Assembly: GCA_023262185.1 (NCBI GenBank)
Contig: JALRDO010000005.1
Span: forward strand, 1-64,000
Length of the DNA stretch: 64,000 bases
From: Flavobacteriaceae bacterium
GTDB lineage: Bacteria; Bacteroidota; Bacteroidia; Flavobacteriales; Flavobacteriaceae
Reading direction: 5' to 3'
Below, piece after piece: positions 41,957-51,535 of this stretch; position 1 is the first letter of the stretch, and every line of letters begins with the position of its first letter. The translations under genes and the position numbers were made by a program. The notes beneath the pieces are model-generated. The model made no database searches, had not been told where the DNA came from, and was given only the letters and a program-made list of their open reading frames with translations.

Positions 41957-43539
41957 AGGCGTGAGGCCTTTACCGATTGTGCATTTTTGCGCGCTACCAC
42001 CTCGGCCAAAGGGGTTGAGCTGATATGGCTTTCGAGCCATGACAAGACGTCCAAATAAAGAAAAGAGCGCCGCTCGTAGTAGTCTTCTTCTAGAGGTAGC
42101 AACTGCCCGTGTAGCGCTCTAAATTTTTCTTTCAAATCTTGAGGGTATACCGATCCTAGCTCGCGTATGAATTGAATGAGCAGGCGCTGCACCTGATGCA
42201 GATCGTTCATCCGAATCAAGAAGCGGTAGGTGCTTAACAAAAGGCGGTCAAGATCGTCATCTAACCCGGCTTCAAAGTGTGCAATTACGTCTAGGATACG
42301 CGAAAAACACAAGAGATCTTCTCGCATCGTCAGAGAGGAATTCGCAATGATTGGCCTCAAATAGGCAATGCACTGCGTATAATTGGCGGCGCCAAAATAC
42401 ATGCAAGCCATTTTATAATTCAACATCATCACATGGTGTGCATCGATCTGATTCTCAAAAGTCTTCACCCCTTCTTTCACCTCAGCAACTAGCTTTAATC
42501 CTTCGTTAAAGGTGCCCTTTAAAAAATGAAGGTTCATTTCATTGTTGACTCGATATAAAAAAGCGAGTGCTTGGGTATTAGTGTTTTTCGGAAAAGCATC
42601 TGAGGCAGTGGTTTCACGAAGTGTCTCGAGTGTGGTTTTGAACTTCTCAGGGTGTCTCAATAGCAGAAGAGACTCCATCAAATAGTTGTTCGCCTTTAGA
42701 TAAAAAATGGGGTGCGAGGTGAGCATTTCAGGGTGCTGTTCAAAAAGGTAAACCCAACGAGAAGCGTGCTTAAAAAGCCCTAAAAAGTCTTGAGTTATCA
42801 TGCTATACCAAACATGTGCCTTTGCATACCATAGACGCTCTCTAAAACCCAACTGCTCGTAATCAACTTTTGGAAGTTCTCTAAAGAAAAACTGAGTGAT
42901 ATCGCGGTATTCATCGTCACTTTTGACGTATCCGGCCTTGAGCAATCGCTCGTAGAGCAAAAGCGATAAATTCGACAGTTGGCTGCAGAGCATATTGGCC
43001 TCACCGAGTTCTCTAGCATCAGAAACTAAGGCTTCGGTTCGGTTACTCATACTTCGCGTGATGTACTGGGATTCAATGATTTTTTCAAACTCAACAATTT
43101 CGTATTGCGTGTACTTTTCATCCCATTTTTTTGCCATTTGTTTGGCCTTCTCTAGAATCTTTAAGCTCTGACGGTACAATCCTTTCTGATAGAGAACCGT
43201 AGCAAAATCGAGTTGTTCACGAATGAGCATGCGCGGATTTTGAATACTCGGATTCAACCTCAACGAAGTGAGCAATTGCTTGTAAAGGTGCGATTTGAGA
43301 TTTGCCAACTGCGTGCGAGACACAAAAGATTGCTTGAGCAGTTCACGCTCGTCGTAGGCCTCGGCGTGATCGAAAAAATCAAATAATTGGATGAATTTTG
43401 AATCGCGGTGCCCTTCAATTCTATTGGCGTAGAGCTTAAATTGTCGTTTTTGTGCCTTAGTCAGTGACTTTATGAGCAAAAAGACCGGATCTTGCATATT
43501 TTTAGGTGTCGCCGGATATTTTTTGTTAACTCTCTGCAT
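41953..43539 (-). CDS. Hypothetical large helical (TPR-like) protein
   Basis: A 528-residue soluble protein without signal peptide. It is almost wholly alpha-helical with repeated helix pairs, for example ILEKAKQMAKKWDEKYTQYEIVEFEKIIESQYI and AQYTQCIAYLRPII-like segments, resembling tetratricopeptide repeats. The opening LLIKSLTKAQKRQFKLYA is characteristic of a conserved Bacteroidota family of unknown function. A second ATG at 43497 (MQDPVFLLIKS) is an equally likely start. No catalytic motif is seen, and a scaffold role is a guess. Confidence 0.75.
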   Translation of the reverse strand: MQRVNKKYPATPKNMQDPVFLLIKSLTKAQKRQFKLYANRIEGHRDSKFIQLFDFFDHAEAYDERELLKQSFVSRTQLANLKSHLYKQLLTSLRLNPSIQNPRMLIREQLDFATVLYQKGLYRQSLKILEKAKQMAKKWDEKYTQYEIVEFEKIIESQYITRSMSNRTEALVSDARELGEANMLCSQLSNLSLLLYERLLKAGYVKSDDEYRDITQFFFRELPKVDYEQLGFRERLWYAKAHVWYSMITQDFLGLFKHASRWVYLFEQHPEMLTSHPIFYLKANNYLMESLLLLRHPEKFKTTLETLRETTASDAFPKNTNTQALAFLYRVNNEMNLHFLKGTFNEGLKLVAEVKEGVKTFENQIDAHHVMMLNYKMACMYFGAANYTQCIAYLRPIIANSSLTMREDLLCFSRILDVIAHFEAGLDDDLDRLLLSTYRFLIRMNDLHQVQRLLIQFIRELGSVYPQDLKEKFRALHGQLLPLEEDYYERRSFLYLDVLSWLESHISSTPLAEVVARKNAQSVKASRL

Positions 43540-43619
43540 ACTAGTAAAATAGGGTCCTAATAAAAGGGTTGAATTTCGTAATATAATCTGTGATACCCAA
43601 ATAAAGCATCAAAGAGCAG

Positions 43620-43641
43620 TTATTTTTGAATTTAATATTTG
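43620..43641 (+). promoter_or_regulatory. leuA promoter/operator element shared with ilvD
   Basis: TATTTTTG (43621-43628) fits TAnnTTTG, and the following bases extend it to a 21-base element ending AATATTTG at 43641. It matches 19 of 21 bases on the opposite strand at 55006-54986, upstream of ilvD. An exact 8-base TTGAATTT inside it (43626) recurs 57 bases upstream (43569). It ends 11 bases before the leuA ATG at 43653. Confidence 0.55.
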
Positions 43642-43652
43642 CGTAAGGCGCT

Positions 43653-44807
43653 ATGGGCAAAGAAAAAGTAGAAATTTTCGACACCACTCTGAGAGACGGA
43701 GAGCAGGTCCCTGGCTGTAAGCTAGACACCAAAAGCAAACTTGAAATCGCCGAACAACTCGACGCTCTAGGGGTAGATATCATAGAGGCCGGATTCCCCA
43801 TTTCTAGCCCAGGTGATTTCAAAGCGGTTGAAGCCGTTGCAAAATTGGTCAAGAACGCAAGAGTATGCGGATTGACCCGCGCTGTTGAAAAAGACATTGA
43901 CGTGGCTGCTGAAGCATTAAAGTCAGCCATTAGACCTCGTATTCATACCGGAATCGGCACTTCTGACTCTCACATCACTCACAAGTTTAGAGCGACTAGA
44001 GATCAGATCATCGAACGTGCAGAGAAGGCAGTCGCTCACGCCAAGCGCTATGTCGAAGACGTCGAGTTCTATGCAGAAGATGCCGGTCGAACAGACAATG
44101 AATTTTTGGCCCGTGTATGCGAAAAGGTAATTGCCGCCGGAGCCACCGTGCTTAACATTCCAGACACCACAGGATATTGCCTGCCTGAAGACTACGGTGC
44201 AAAAATTGCCTATCTGAAAGCGAACGTCAAGGGAATCGAAAAGGCCACCCTTTCGTGCCATTGCCACAACGACCTCGGTCTAGCCACGGCGAACGCCATT
44301 TCTGGAGCGCGTAACGGAGCACGCCAAATCGAGTGTACCATTAACGGTATCGGAGAGCGGGCAGGAAACACCGCTCTTGAAGAAGTGGTGATGATCATGC
44401 GTCAACATCCAGGCCTCGACCTTTACACCGACATCAACACCAAGCTACTCAATTCAATCAGCCATTTAGTCTCTGATCGCATGGGTATGTTTGTTCAAGC
44501 CAATAAAGCCATCGTCGGCGCCAATGCCTTCGCCCACAGCTCAGGCATACACCAAGACGGTGTGATCAAGAATAGAGAAACCTATGAAATCATAGATCCG
44601 CTTGAAGTAGGTGTCGATCACTCGGCTATAGTGCTCACTGCCAGAAGTGGCCGTGCAGCCCTCGCCTACCGCGCTAAAAACTTAGGGTTCGAATTTGACA
44701 AATTGATGCTCGATACCATGTATGAGCAATTCTTGATTATGGCCGATTCGAAAAAAGAAATCGACGATAACGACATCGAAGTATTAGTAAAACAAGTGAA
44801 GCAATAA
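43653..44807 (+). CDS. leuA: 2-isopropylmalate synthase, short form without regulatory domain
   Basis: A 384-residue enzyme joining acetyl-CoA and 2-oxoisovalerate, the first committed step of leucine synthesis. The TIM barrel begins [18 protein letters not shown]; metal His residues lie in [33 protein letters not shown] and [15 protein letters not shown] follow. The protein stops near residue 384 after the linker helices, so the C-terminal LeuA allosteric domain (about 120 residues) is absent, and ordinary leucine feedback through it is not possible. It is the first gene of the leu operon and sits 18 bases before leuC. Confidence 0.95.
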   Translation: MGKEKVEIFDTTLRDGEQVPGCKLDTKSKLEIAEQLDALGVDIIEAGFPISSPGDFKAVEAVAKLVKNARVCGLTRAVEKDIDVAAEALKSAIRPRIHTGIGTSDSHITHKFRATRDQIIERAEKAVAHAKRYVEDVEFYAEDAGRTDNEFLARVCEKVIAAGATVLNIPDTTGYCLPEDYGAKIAYLKANVKGIEKATLSCHCHNDLGLATANAISGARNGARQIECTINGIGERAGNTALEEVVMIMRQHPGLDLYTDINTKLLNSISHLVSDRMGMFVQANKAIVGANAFAHSSGIHQDGVIKNRETYEIIDPLEVGVDHSAIVLTARSGRAALAYRAKNLGFEFDKLMLDTMYEQFLIMADSKKEIDDNDIEVLVKQVKQ

Positions 44808-44825
44808 ACATAGCTTTCAACCTCC

Positions 44826-46223
44826 ATGAAAAAAACATTATTTGACAAAGTATGGGACGCGCACGTGGTTTCTTCTGTACCTGAAGGACCAGATGTACTC
44901 TTCATCGATCGCCATATGGTGCACGAAGTAACGAGTCCGGTAGCCTTTTTGGGATTGAAGAACCGCGGCATCAAAGTGTTGTATCCTGAACGCACATTCG
45001 CCACTGCAGATCACAACACCCCTACACTCAACCAACACCTTCCCGTAGCCGATGCGCTATCCGCAAATCAACTTTCTGCCCTAGAGCGCAATGCGTCAGA
45101 ACACGGCATTTCTTATTGGGGGCTCGGACACGAGAAAAACGGTATTGTACACGTAGTGGGTCCAGAATACGGTATTACCCTTCCGGGGGCAACCATTGTC
45201 TGCGGAGACTCTCACACCTCAACGCACGGAGCCTTTGGTGCGATCGCATTCGGAATCGGTACCTCTGAGGTTGAAATGGTACTCTCTACCCAATGTATCA
45301 TGCAGCCTAAACCGAAAAGCATGCGCATTCACATTGAGGGAATGCCAGGTAAAGGCGTGACTCCTAAAGACGTCGCCTTATTTATCATTTCAAAACTCAG
45401 CACATCAGGGGCTACAGGGCACTTTGTAGAATACACTGGTGAGGTCTTCGAAAAGATGAGTATGGAGGGTCGTATGACCGTGTGTAACCTTTCTATTGAG
45501 ATGGGAGCTCGCGGTGGAATGATCGCTCCAGACCAAACTACCTATGATTACGTTCAAGGGCGCGAGTTTGCGCCAAAAGGGACTGAATGGGAGAGCGCAA
45601 TGAGCTATTGGAGCACGCTGCATACCGATGAAGGAGCGACCTACGACAAAGAAATTATTTTGAATGGTGCTGAAATCGAGCCGATGATCACCTACGGAAC
45701 CAACCCTGGGATGGGAACAGGAATCAGCGGAAGCATTCCTTCTCTCGAGCAGGCCGATGGAAGCAAAGAAAGCTATAAGAAGTCACTTGACTATATGGGC
45801 TTCAATGAAAAAGACCAGCTACTCGGCAAAAAGGTCGACTATGTGTTCTTAGGGAGTTGTACCAACGGACGTATCGAAGACTTTAGAGCGTTCACTGAAA
45901 TCGTGAAGGGGCGCAAAAAAGCAGATCACATTACCGCTTGGTTAGTACCCGGATCACACAAAGTGCGTCAAGCTATTATTGATGAAGGATTATTCGACAT
46001 CCTCTCAGAGGCCGGCTTTGAACTTAGAGAACCTGGCTGTTCTGCTTGTCTTGCCATGAATGAAGACAAGATTCCAGCCGGAAAAGTGGCTGTCAGTACC
46101 TCAAACCGAAACTTCGAAGGGCGTCAAGGTCCAGGAGCTCGTACGATGCTCGCCAGTCCAACGGTGGCAGCGGCAACCGCAGTAACTGGAGTTGTAACTG
46201 ATCCTAGAACCTTAATCGACTAA
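44826..46223 (+). CDS. leuC: 3-isopropylmalate dehydratase large subunit
   Basis: A 465-residue aconitase-family subunit carrying the [4Fe-4S] cluster. Cluster cysteines are in FLGSCTNGR and [25 protein letters not shown]-type block ([19 protein letters not shown]) and the start [14 protein letters not shown] are typical. With LeuD it isomerises 2-isopropylmalate; the same pair also isomerises citramalate. Spacing to leuD is three bases. Confidence 0.97.
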   Translation: MKKTLFDKVWDAHVVSSVPEGPDVLFIDRHMVHEVTSPVAFLGLKNRGIKVLYPERTFATADHNTPTLNQHLPVADALSANQLSALERNASEHGISYWGLGHEKNGIVHVVGPEYGITLPGATIVCGDSHTSTHGAFGAIAFGIGTSEVEMVLSTQCIMQPKPKSMRIHIEGMPGKGVTPKDVALFIISKLSTSGATGHFVEYTGEVFEKMSMEGRMTVCNLSIEMGARGGMIAPDQTTYDYVQGREFAPKGTEWESAMSYWSTLHTDEGATYDKEIILNGAEIEPMITYGTNPGMGTGISGSIPSLEQADGSKESYKKSLDYMGFNEKDQLLGKKVDYVFLGSCTNGRIEDFRAFTEIVKGRKKADHITAWLVPGSHKVRQAIIDEGLFDILSEAGFELREPGCSACLAMNEDKIPAGKVAVSTSNRNFEGRQGPGARTMLASPTVAAATAVTGVVTDPRTLID

Positions 46224-46226
46224 CAC

Positions 46227-46823
46227 ATGGCCTACGATAAATTTACTACCCTAAGCAGTTCTGTAGTTCCGCTACCGATAGAAAATGTAGATACCGATCA
46301 GATCATTCCGGCCCGCTTTTTAAAAGCGACCGAGCGCAAGGGATTTGGAGACAACCTCTTTCGCGATTGGCGTTTCAATCAAGACGGAAGCCCTAAGGCT
46401 GATTTTGTGCTGAATAACGAAACCTACTCAGGAAAAATTTTGGTAGGTGGAAAAAATTTCGGTTCAGGTTCTTCAAGAGAGCACGCCGCATGGGCCATCT
46501 ACGACTACGGGTTCCGCTGTGTGATTTCAAGCTTCTTTGCCGATATCTTCAAGAACAACTGCCTCAACATTGGGGTACTTCCTGTTCAAGTATCTGAAGG
46601 ATTCCTTCAATCCATCTTTGATGCCGTCAAAGAAGACCCTAAGACCGAAGTGACAGTAGACCTAGGTGCTCAAACGGTGACACTCAATGCCACTGGTGCG
46701 CAAGAAACCTTTGAGATTTCAGCCTACAAAAAACAAAATCTCCAAAACGGATTCGACGATATCGATTACCTATTGGATATCAAATCTTCTATCGAAGGTT
46801 TCGCCGAAACAAGACCCTTTTAA
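46227..46823 (+). CDS. leuD: 3-isopropylmalate dehydratase small subunit
   Basis: A 198-residue swivel-domain subunit: VDTDQIIPARFLKATER near the N-terminus, GGKNFGSGSSREHAAWAIYDYGF and FADIFKNNCLNIG, all hallmark LeuD blocks. It completes the LeuCD dehydratase. It is followed 21 bases later by the cimA-like gene. Confidence 0.97.
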   Translation: MAYDKFTTLSSSVVPLPIENVDTDQIIPARFLKATERKGFGDNLFRDWRFNQDGSPKADFVLNNETYSGKILVGGKNFGSGSSREHAAWAIYDYGFRCVISSFFADIFKNNCLNIGVLPVQVSEGFLQSIFDAVKEDPKTEVTVDLGAQTVTLNATGAQETFEISAYKKQNLQNGFDDIDYLLDIKSSIEGFAETRPF

Positions 46824-46844
46824 TAGGCCTCTAAGCTCAGTTCA

Positions 46845-48377
46845 ATGAATAAGAAACAACGGCCGATTGAGATCATGGACACCACGCTACGCGATGGTGA
46901 ACAAACTTCTGGCGTTTCTTTTACTGCGCCAGAGAAGTTAACCGTAGCTCAGCTTTTGTTAGAAGAGTTGCAGGTAGATCGCATTGAAATCGCCTCGGCG
47001 AGAGTTTCAAAAGGAGAACAAGAGGCGGTGAATCGCATTACCTCATGGGCCTATGATAAAGGGTTACTTGACCGTGTTGAGGTACTCACCTTTGTCGATC
47101 AAGGGGTTTCCCTAGACTGGATGGAGGCTTCAGGAGCAAAGGTGCAGAATTTGCTCACTAAAGGTTCGTTGAATCACCTGACCCATCAGCTCAAGCAGAC
47201 ACCAGAACAACATTTCAAAAACGTCGCTGAAAACCTTCAAGAAGCTCAAAAAAGAGGCATCCGCTCAAACGTATACCTCGAAGACTGGAGCAACGGAATG
47301 CGCAATTCAAAAGACTATGTGTTCGACTATCTCGATCATCTTGTCAAACAGCCCGTTGAACGCATCTTATTACCTGATACACTAGGGGTGCTCACTCCAG
47401 ATGAGACTTCAAGTTATCTACGCGAGATTCTTTCGCGCTATCCTGGTGTTCGTTTTGATTTTCACGGCCATAACGATTACGATCTTGGAGTAGCCAATGT
47501 GCTCGAAGCTGTTAAAGCCGGAGTCTATGGCTTACATCTTACAGTCAATGGCATGGGAGAACGTGCCGGAAATGCAGCTTTAGCAAGCAGCATCGCAGTG
47601 ATCAACGACTTTGTTCCTGAAGTAAAGACCCGTGTAAAAGAAAAGGCGCTCTACAAGGTGAGTCAACTCGTTGCCACCTTTAGTGGGTTTCATATTCCGG
47701 TAAACAAGCCGGTTGTAGGTGCGAATGTATTTACACAGACCGCCGGAATACACGCAGACGGAGACGCCAAAAACAACCTTTATTTTAACGATCTTTTACC
47801 CGAGCGATTCGGCCGCAAACGCTCTTATGCCCTGGGTAAAACTTCAGGCAAAGCCAATATTCTTAAAAACCTCAACAGCCTCGGTATCTCCCTAGGAGAA
47901 GAAGAGCTGAAAAAGGTCACCGCTCAAGTGATAGCCCTTGGAGACAAGAAGCAGAAGGTGACCCTAGACGACCTGCCTTATATCATCTCTGATGTGCTAG
48001 GTGAAAGTGCCTATGCACAACACGTTAAGATTGAGTCATATGTCTTGACCCACGCCAAGGGCCTTCAACCTTCAACCACTGTGAGCGTTCGCATTGACGA
48101 TCAAGTGTATGAAGAAAATGCCTGCGGAGACGGTCAATACGACGCCTTCTTAAATGCCATTCGAAAAATTTACAAACAACTTTCTCGTGAGCTTCCTCAG
48201 CTGATAGACTACTTCGTTCATATACCCCCTGGTAGTCACTCTGACGCCCTGTGCGAAACAACCATCACCTGGAAGACAGCCACGCGCGAATTCATTACTA
48301 GAGGTCTAGACTCTGATCAGACCGTATCGGCCATCAAGGCCACTGAAAAAATGCTGAACCAAATCTATACAGCCTAA
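46845..48377 (+). CDS. cimA: Probable (R)-citramalate synthase
   Basis: A 510-residue LeuA-superfamily synthase with its own C-terminal regulatory domain (about 385-510). Catalytic blocks: [39 protein letters not shown] and FTQTAGIHADGD. From memory of Leptospira interrogans citramalate synthase, the pyruvate-pocket residues Leu81, Leu104 and Tyr144 are all kept here at the same numbers (in EVLTFVDQ, NLLTKGS and NVYLEDWSNG), along with ARVSKGE and LPERFGRKRSYALGK. Such genes are often annotated as a second 2-isopropylmalate synthase. With LeuCD and LeuB it would make 2-oxobutyrate from pyruvate and acetyl-CoA for isoleucine. Confidence 0.82.
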   Translation: MNKKQRPIEIMDTTLRDGEQTSGVSFTAPEKLTVAQLLLEELQVDRIEIASARVSKGEQEAVNRITSWAYDKGLLDRVEVLTFVDQGVSLDWMEASGAKVQNLLTKGSLNHLTHQLKQTPEQHFKNVAENLQEAQKRGIRSNVYLEDWSNGMRNSKDYVFDYLDHLVKQPVERILLPDTLGVLTPDETSSYLREILSRYPGVRFDFHGHNDYDLGVANVLEAVKAGVYGLHLTVNGMGERAGNAALASSIAVINDFVPEVKTRVKEKALYKVSQLVATFSGFHIPVNKPVVGANVFTQTAGIHADGDAKNNLYFNDLLPERFGRKRSYALGKTSGKANILKNLNSLGISLGEEELKKVTAQVIALGDKKQKVTLDDLPYIISDVLGESAYAQHVKIESYVLTHAKGLQPSTTVSVRIDDQVYEENACGDGQYDAFLNAIRKIYKQLSRELPQLIDYFVHIPPGSHSDALCETTITWKTATREFITRGLDSDQTVSAIKATEKMLNQIYTA

Positions 48378-48379
48378 GC

Positions 48380-49444
48380 ATGAAAATGACCATTGCCCTA
48401 CTCGCCGGAGACGGAATCGGCCCAGAAGTAACCGCAGAAGCGGTTAAAGTCAGTAACGCCATAGCCGAAGTATACGGGCATGAGATCGAATGGAGGCCTG
48501 CCCTAACCGGAGCGGCAGCTATCGACGCCGTTGGTGATCCGTATCCACCCGAGACCCATGAAGTGTGTGCGAGTTCAGACGCTGTGCTTTTTGGCGCCAT
48601 CGGACTTCCTCGTTTTGATAACGACCCTTCAGCGAAGGTGCGTCCTGAACAGGGCCTACTGCGCATGAGAAAAATGCTCGGGCTCTACGCCAATGTGCGT
48701 CCTACCTTTGTATTTGAATCGCTCATAGACAATAGCCCTTTAAAGCGCGACCGCATTGAAGGTACTGACCTGGTATTTGTACGAGAGCTTACCGGAGGTA
48801 TTTACTTCGGAGAGCGCGGACGTCAAGACAACAACAATACTGCCTTCGACACCTGTACCTATACCAGAGATGAAATCGTTCGTCTTGCTCGTAAAGGGTT
48901 TGAATTAGCCATGAGCAGAAGAAAGCAGCTTTGCTTAGTCGACAAGGCCAACGTACTTGAAACTTCACGCTTGTGGCGTGAGACAGTTCAGAGCATGGAG
49001 AAAGAATATCCTGAGGTCACCGTTAGTTACGAGCTCGTGGATGCCGTAGCCATGCGCCTCATTCAATGGCCAAAAGCCTACGACGTTCTGATCACTGAGA
49101 ACCTTTTTGGAGATATTTTGACCGATGAGGCTTCTGTGATTTCTGGATCGATGGGTCTAATGCCTTCAGCCTCTATCGGCTCTAAAGTAGCCTTGTACGA
49201 ACCGATTCACGGATCTTTTCCTCAGGCTACCGGAAAAAACATCGCCAACCCATTGGCAACCATTCTCTCAGCCGCCATGTTGTTCGAGATGTCGTTCAAC
49301 CTTAAAGACGAGGCCGAACACATTCGCAAGGCCGTCAATCAGTCGCTGGCCGACATGGTAGTCACTGAAGACCTAGCCGGATCGAACCAAGCCTATGGCA
49401 CCTCAGAGGTCGGAGACTATTTGGTGGCTCAAATCAAGAAATAA
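48380..49444 (+). CDS. leuB: 3-isopropylmalate dehydrogenase
   Basis: A 354-residue NAD-dependent beta-decarboxylating dehydrogenase. LLAGDGIGPEVTAEAVKV at the start, VRELTGGIYFGERG, the catalytic Lys/Asp blocks KANVLETSRLWRETV and DEASVISGSMGLMPSAS, and YEPIHGSFPQATGKNIANPLA are all present. It acts on isopropylmalate and, in the citramalate route, on beta-methylmalate. It is the last gene of the operon; a strong terminator follows 26 bases after the stop. Confidence 0.96.
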   Translation: MKMTIALLAGDGIGPEVTAEAVKVSNAIAEVYGHEIEWRPALTGAAAIDAVGDPYPPETHEVCASSDAVLFGAIGLPRFDNDPSAKVRPEQGLLRMRKMLGLYANVRPTFVFESLIDNSPLKRDRIEGTDLVFVRELTGGIYFGERGRQDNNNTAFDTCTYTRDEIVRLARKGFELAMSRRKQLCLVDKANVLETSRLWRETVQSMEKEYPEVTVSYELVDAVAMRLIQWPKAYDVLITENLFGDILTDEASVISGSMGLMPSASIGSKVALYEPIHGSFPQATGKNIANPLATILSAAMLFEMSFNLKDEAEHIRKAVNQSLADMVVTEDLAGSNQAYGTSEVGDYLVAQIKK

Positions 49445-49470
49445 ACTTTTAGCCAATAACTAGAATAACA

Positions 49471-49497
49471 AAGGGCGCCCGATGGGCGCCCTTTTTT
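49471..49497 (+). terminator. Rho-independent terminator of the leu operon
   Basis: A perfect 10-base GC-rich stem AAGGGCGCCC / GGGCGCCCTT with a three-base loop (49481-49483), followed by T residues to 49497. It faces the plus strand after leuB. On the minus strand the run after the stem is only TTTG, so termination of ilvC from this hairpin would be weaker. It is the only strong hairpin terminator I found in the window. Confidence 0.88.
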
Positions 49498-49526
49498 GAC
49501 CGTAGATTGGATAGGTAAAACAAAAA

Positions 49527-50993
49527 CTAAACTATCTTCTTCATTGCGGTCATTGCCGATCTGAGTGTAGCCCCCACCTTTTCGATTGGGTGATTTCTCA
49601 GTTGAGCATTAACCTCTATCAGGGCTCTGTTGTCTACCCCTTTTGTAGCTGTTCCCTTTCCGATAACATCAGTATCAATGCCCTTCATGAAGTCAGCAAG
49701 CAATGGCTTACAGGCGTGATCGAAAAGGTAACATCCATATTCAGCCGTGTCAGAAATTACACGGTTCATTTCAAATAGTTTCTTACGCGCAATAGTATTT
49801 GCGATAAGCGGAGTCTCGTGAAGTGATTCGTAATACGCAGACTCTTCTTTGATACCGGCATCAACCATGGTTTCAAAAGCCAATTCTACGCCTGCACGCA
49901 CAAAGGCTACCATTAATATTCCGTGATCGAAATATTCTTGTTCATCGATAGCAGCGCTAGTAGCGTCGGTCTTCTCAAAAGCCGTCTCACCCGTAGCTGC
50001 TCTCCATGTCAATAGGTTTTTGTCGTCGTTGGCCCAGTCTTCCATCATGGTTTTAGAGAAGTGCCCTGACATGATATCGTCCATGTGCTTCTGAAAGAGT
50101 GGCGTCATGATCTCTTTCAATTGCTCAGATAGTTCGAATGCCTTGATTTTGGCGCTGTTTGAAAGACGATCCATCATGTGTGTGATTCCTCCGTGCTTTA
50201 AAGCCTCAGTAATAGTTTCCCATCCATATTGAATAAGTTTGGCGGCATAGGCGGGTTCGATTCCTTTTTCAACCATCTTGTCGAAGCACAAGATCGATCC
50301 GGTCTGAAGCACCCCACATAAAATGGTCTGCTCACCCATTAAATCTGATTTTACCTCGGCCACGAAAGACGACTCAAGTACCCCGGCACGGTGACCTCCT
50401 GTGGCAACCGCATAGGCTTTTGCTTGTGCTAGACCCTTTCCTTCAGGATCGTTCTCTGGATGCACGGCAATAAGGGTAGGTACTCCAAATCCTCTGCAGT
50501 ACTCTTCTCTCACCTCTGATCCTGGGCATTTGGGTGCCACCATGATCACGGTAAGGTCTTTGCGAATTTGCATGCCTTCTTCAACCATGTTGAATCCGTG
50601 TGAATACGATAGTGTCGCTCCTTTTTTCATAAGGGGCATAACCGCATTGATTACAGGAGTGTGGTTTTTATCTGGAGTAAGGTTGATCACTACGTCAGCG
50701 TTCGGGATAAGCTCTTCGTAGGTTCCTACTTTGAAATTGTTTGAAGTGGCATTCTGGTACGAAGCGCGTTTTTCAGCGATGGCTGATTCGCGCAGCGCGT
50801 AGCTGATTGATAGTCCAGAATCGCGCATGTTGAGTCCTTGGTTGAGTCCTTGTGCACCGCATCCGACGATCACAATAGACTTTCCTTCTAAAGCTGCAAC
50901 CCCATCGGCAAATTCATCAGCGCCCATGAAACGGCACTTACCGAGTTGAAGTAATTGTTCTCTTAACGATAGTTGATTGAAATAATTTGCCAT
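49527..50993 (-). CDS. ilvC: Ketol-acid reductoisomerase, class II
   Basis: A 488-residue long-form (E. coli-type) enzyme of valine and isoleucine synthesis. N-terminal Rossmann domain [21 protein letters not shown], cofactor loop [18 protein letters not shown] with basic and Ser residues that favour NADPH, then two knotted C-terminal domains ([21 protein letters not shown], and a second block near [13 protein letters not shown]). Class II enzymes are about 490 residues against 330 for class I. It is the last gene of the ilv operon, two bases after ilvN. Confidence 0.97.
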   Translation of the reverse strand: MANYFNQLSLREQLLQLGKCRFMGADEFADGVAALEGKSIVIVGCGAQGLNQGLNMRDSGLSISYALRESAIAEKRASYQNATSNNFKVGTYEELIPNADVVINLTPDKNHTPVINAVMPLMKKGATLSYSHGFNMVEEGMQIRKDLTVIMVAPKCPGSEVREEYCRGFGVPTLIAVHPENDPEGKGLAQAKAYAVATGGHRAGVLESSFVAEVKSDLMGEQTILCGVLQTGSILCFDKMVEKGIEPAYAAKLIQYGWETITEALKHGGITHMMDRLSNSAKIKAFELSEQLKEIMTPLFQKHMDDIMSGHFSKTMMEDWANDDKNLLTWRAATGETAFEKTDATSAAIDEQEYFDHGILMVAFVRAGVELAFETMVDAGIKEESAYYESLHETPLIANTIARKKLFEMNRVISDTAEYGCYLFDHACKPLLADFMKGIDTDVIGKGTATKGVDNRALIEVNAQLRNHPIEKVGATLRSAMTAMKKIV

Positions 50994-50995
50994 AA

Positions 50996-51535
50996 TTAGG
51001 TTAGGTTTTCTTTAAACGAATTTAAGATTTCAGAGATTCCCATAGGGGCTTTTGAGACTGAAATGCGTCCTGAGCGCACAAATTGAAGCAGTCCAAAGGG
51101 CGCCAATTGCTCTCTCAGCTTATCGGTCTCGTGTCGAAATCCGGTTTTTTCAATAACGAAATACTCTGGAGCCACCGTTACGATACTGGCGTGACTCTCT
51201 TTAATGTAATTCTGAATTTGTCGCTCTTCAAAAAGAAAGTTGGTCTTCACTTTGTACAGTGCTGTCTCTAAGAAAATGGTTTCTTCATCAGTATGGTAAA
51301 AGGCCTTGATGACATCGACTTGCTTCTCGATCTGCTGTACTACTTTCTGTACTTGTGCCTCTGTCACCATCACGACGATGACAAATCGAAAGACGTCAGG
51401 GATTTCAGAGAGTGAAGTAGTTAAACTTTCAATATTGATATGGCGCTTCAAAAAGATCGCAGAGATGCGGTTCAGTAAACCCACATTATTCTCTGAATAA
51501 ATCGAAATCGTATAACGGGTAGATTCTATGCTCAT
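50996..51535 (-). CDS. ilvN: Acetolactate synthase small (regulatory) subunit
   Basis: A 179-residue regulatory subunit. The N-terminal ACT domain is [37 protein letters not shown]; the second ALS_ss_C domain spans about 85-165 ([29 protein letters not shown]). Valine binding to the ACT dimer normally inhibits IlvB. Start and stop codons of ilvN and ilvB share one base (TAATG), so translation is coupled. Confidence 0.95.
   Translation of the reverse strand: MSIESTRYTISIYSENNVGLLNRISAIFLKRHINIESLTTSLSEIPDVFRFVIVVMVTEAQVQKVVQQIEKQVDVIKAFYHTDEETIFLETALYKVKTNFLFEERQIQNYIKESHASIVTVAPEYFVIEKTGFRHETDKLREQLAPFGLLQFVRSGRISVSKAPMGISEILNSFKENLT

Noticed and set aside
46845-48377. Calling this gene a duplicate leuA
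   Set aside because: Conserved pyruvate-pocket residues and the separate short LeuA in the same operon make citramalate synthase the better call.
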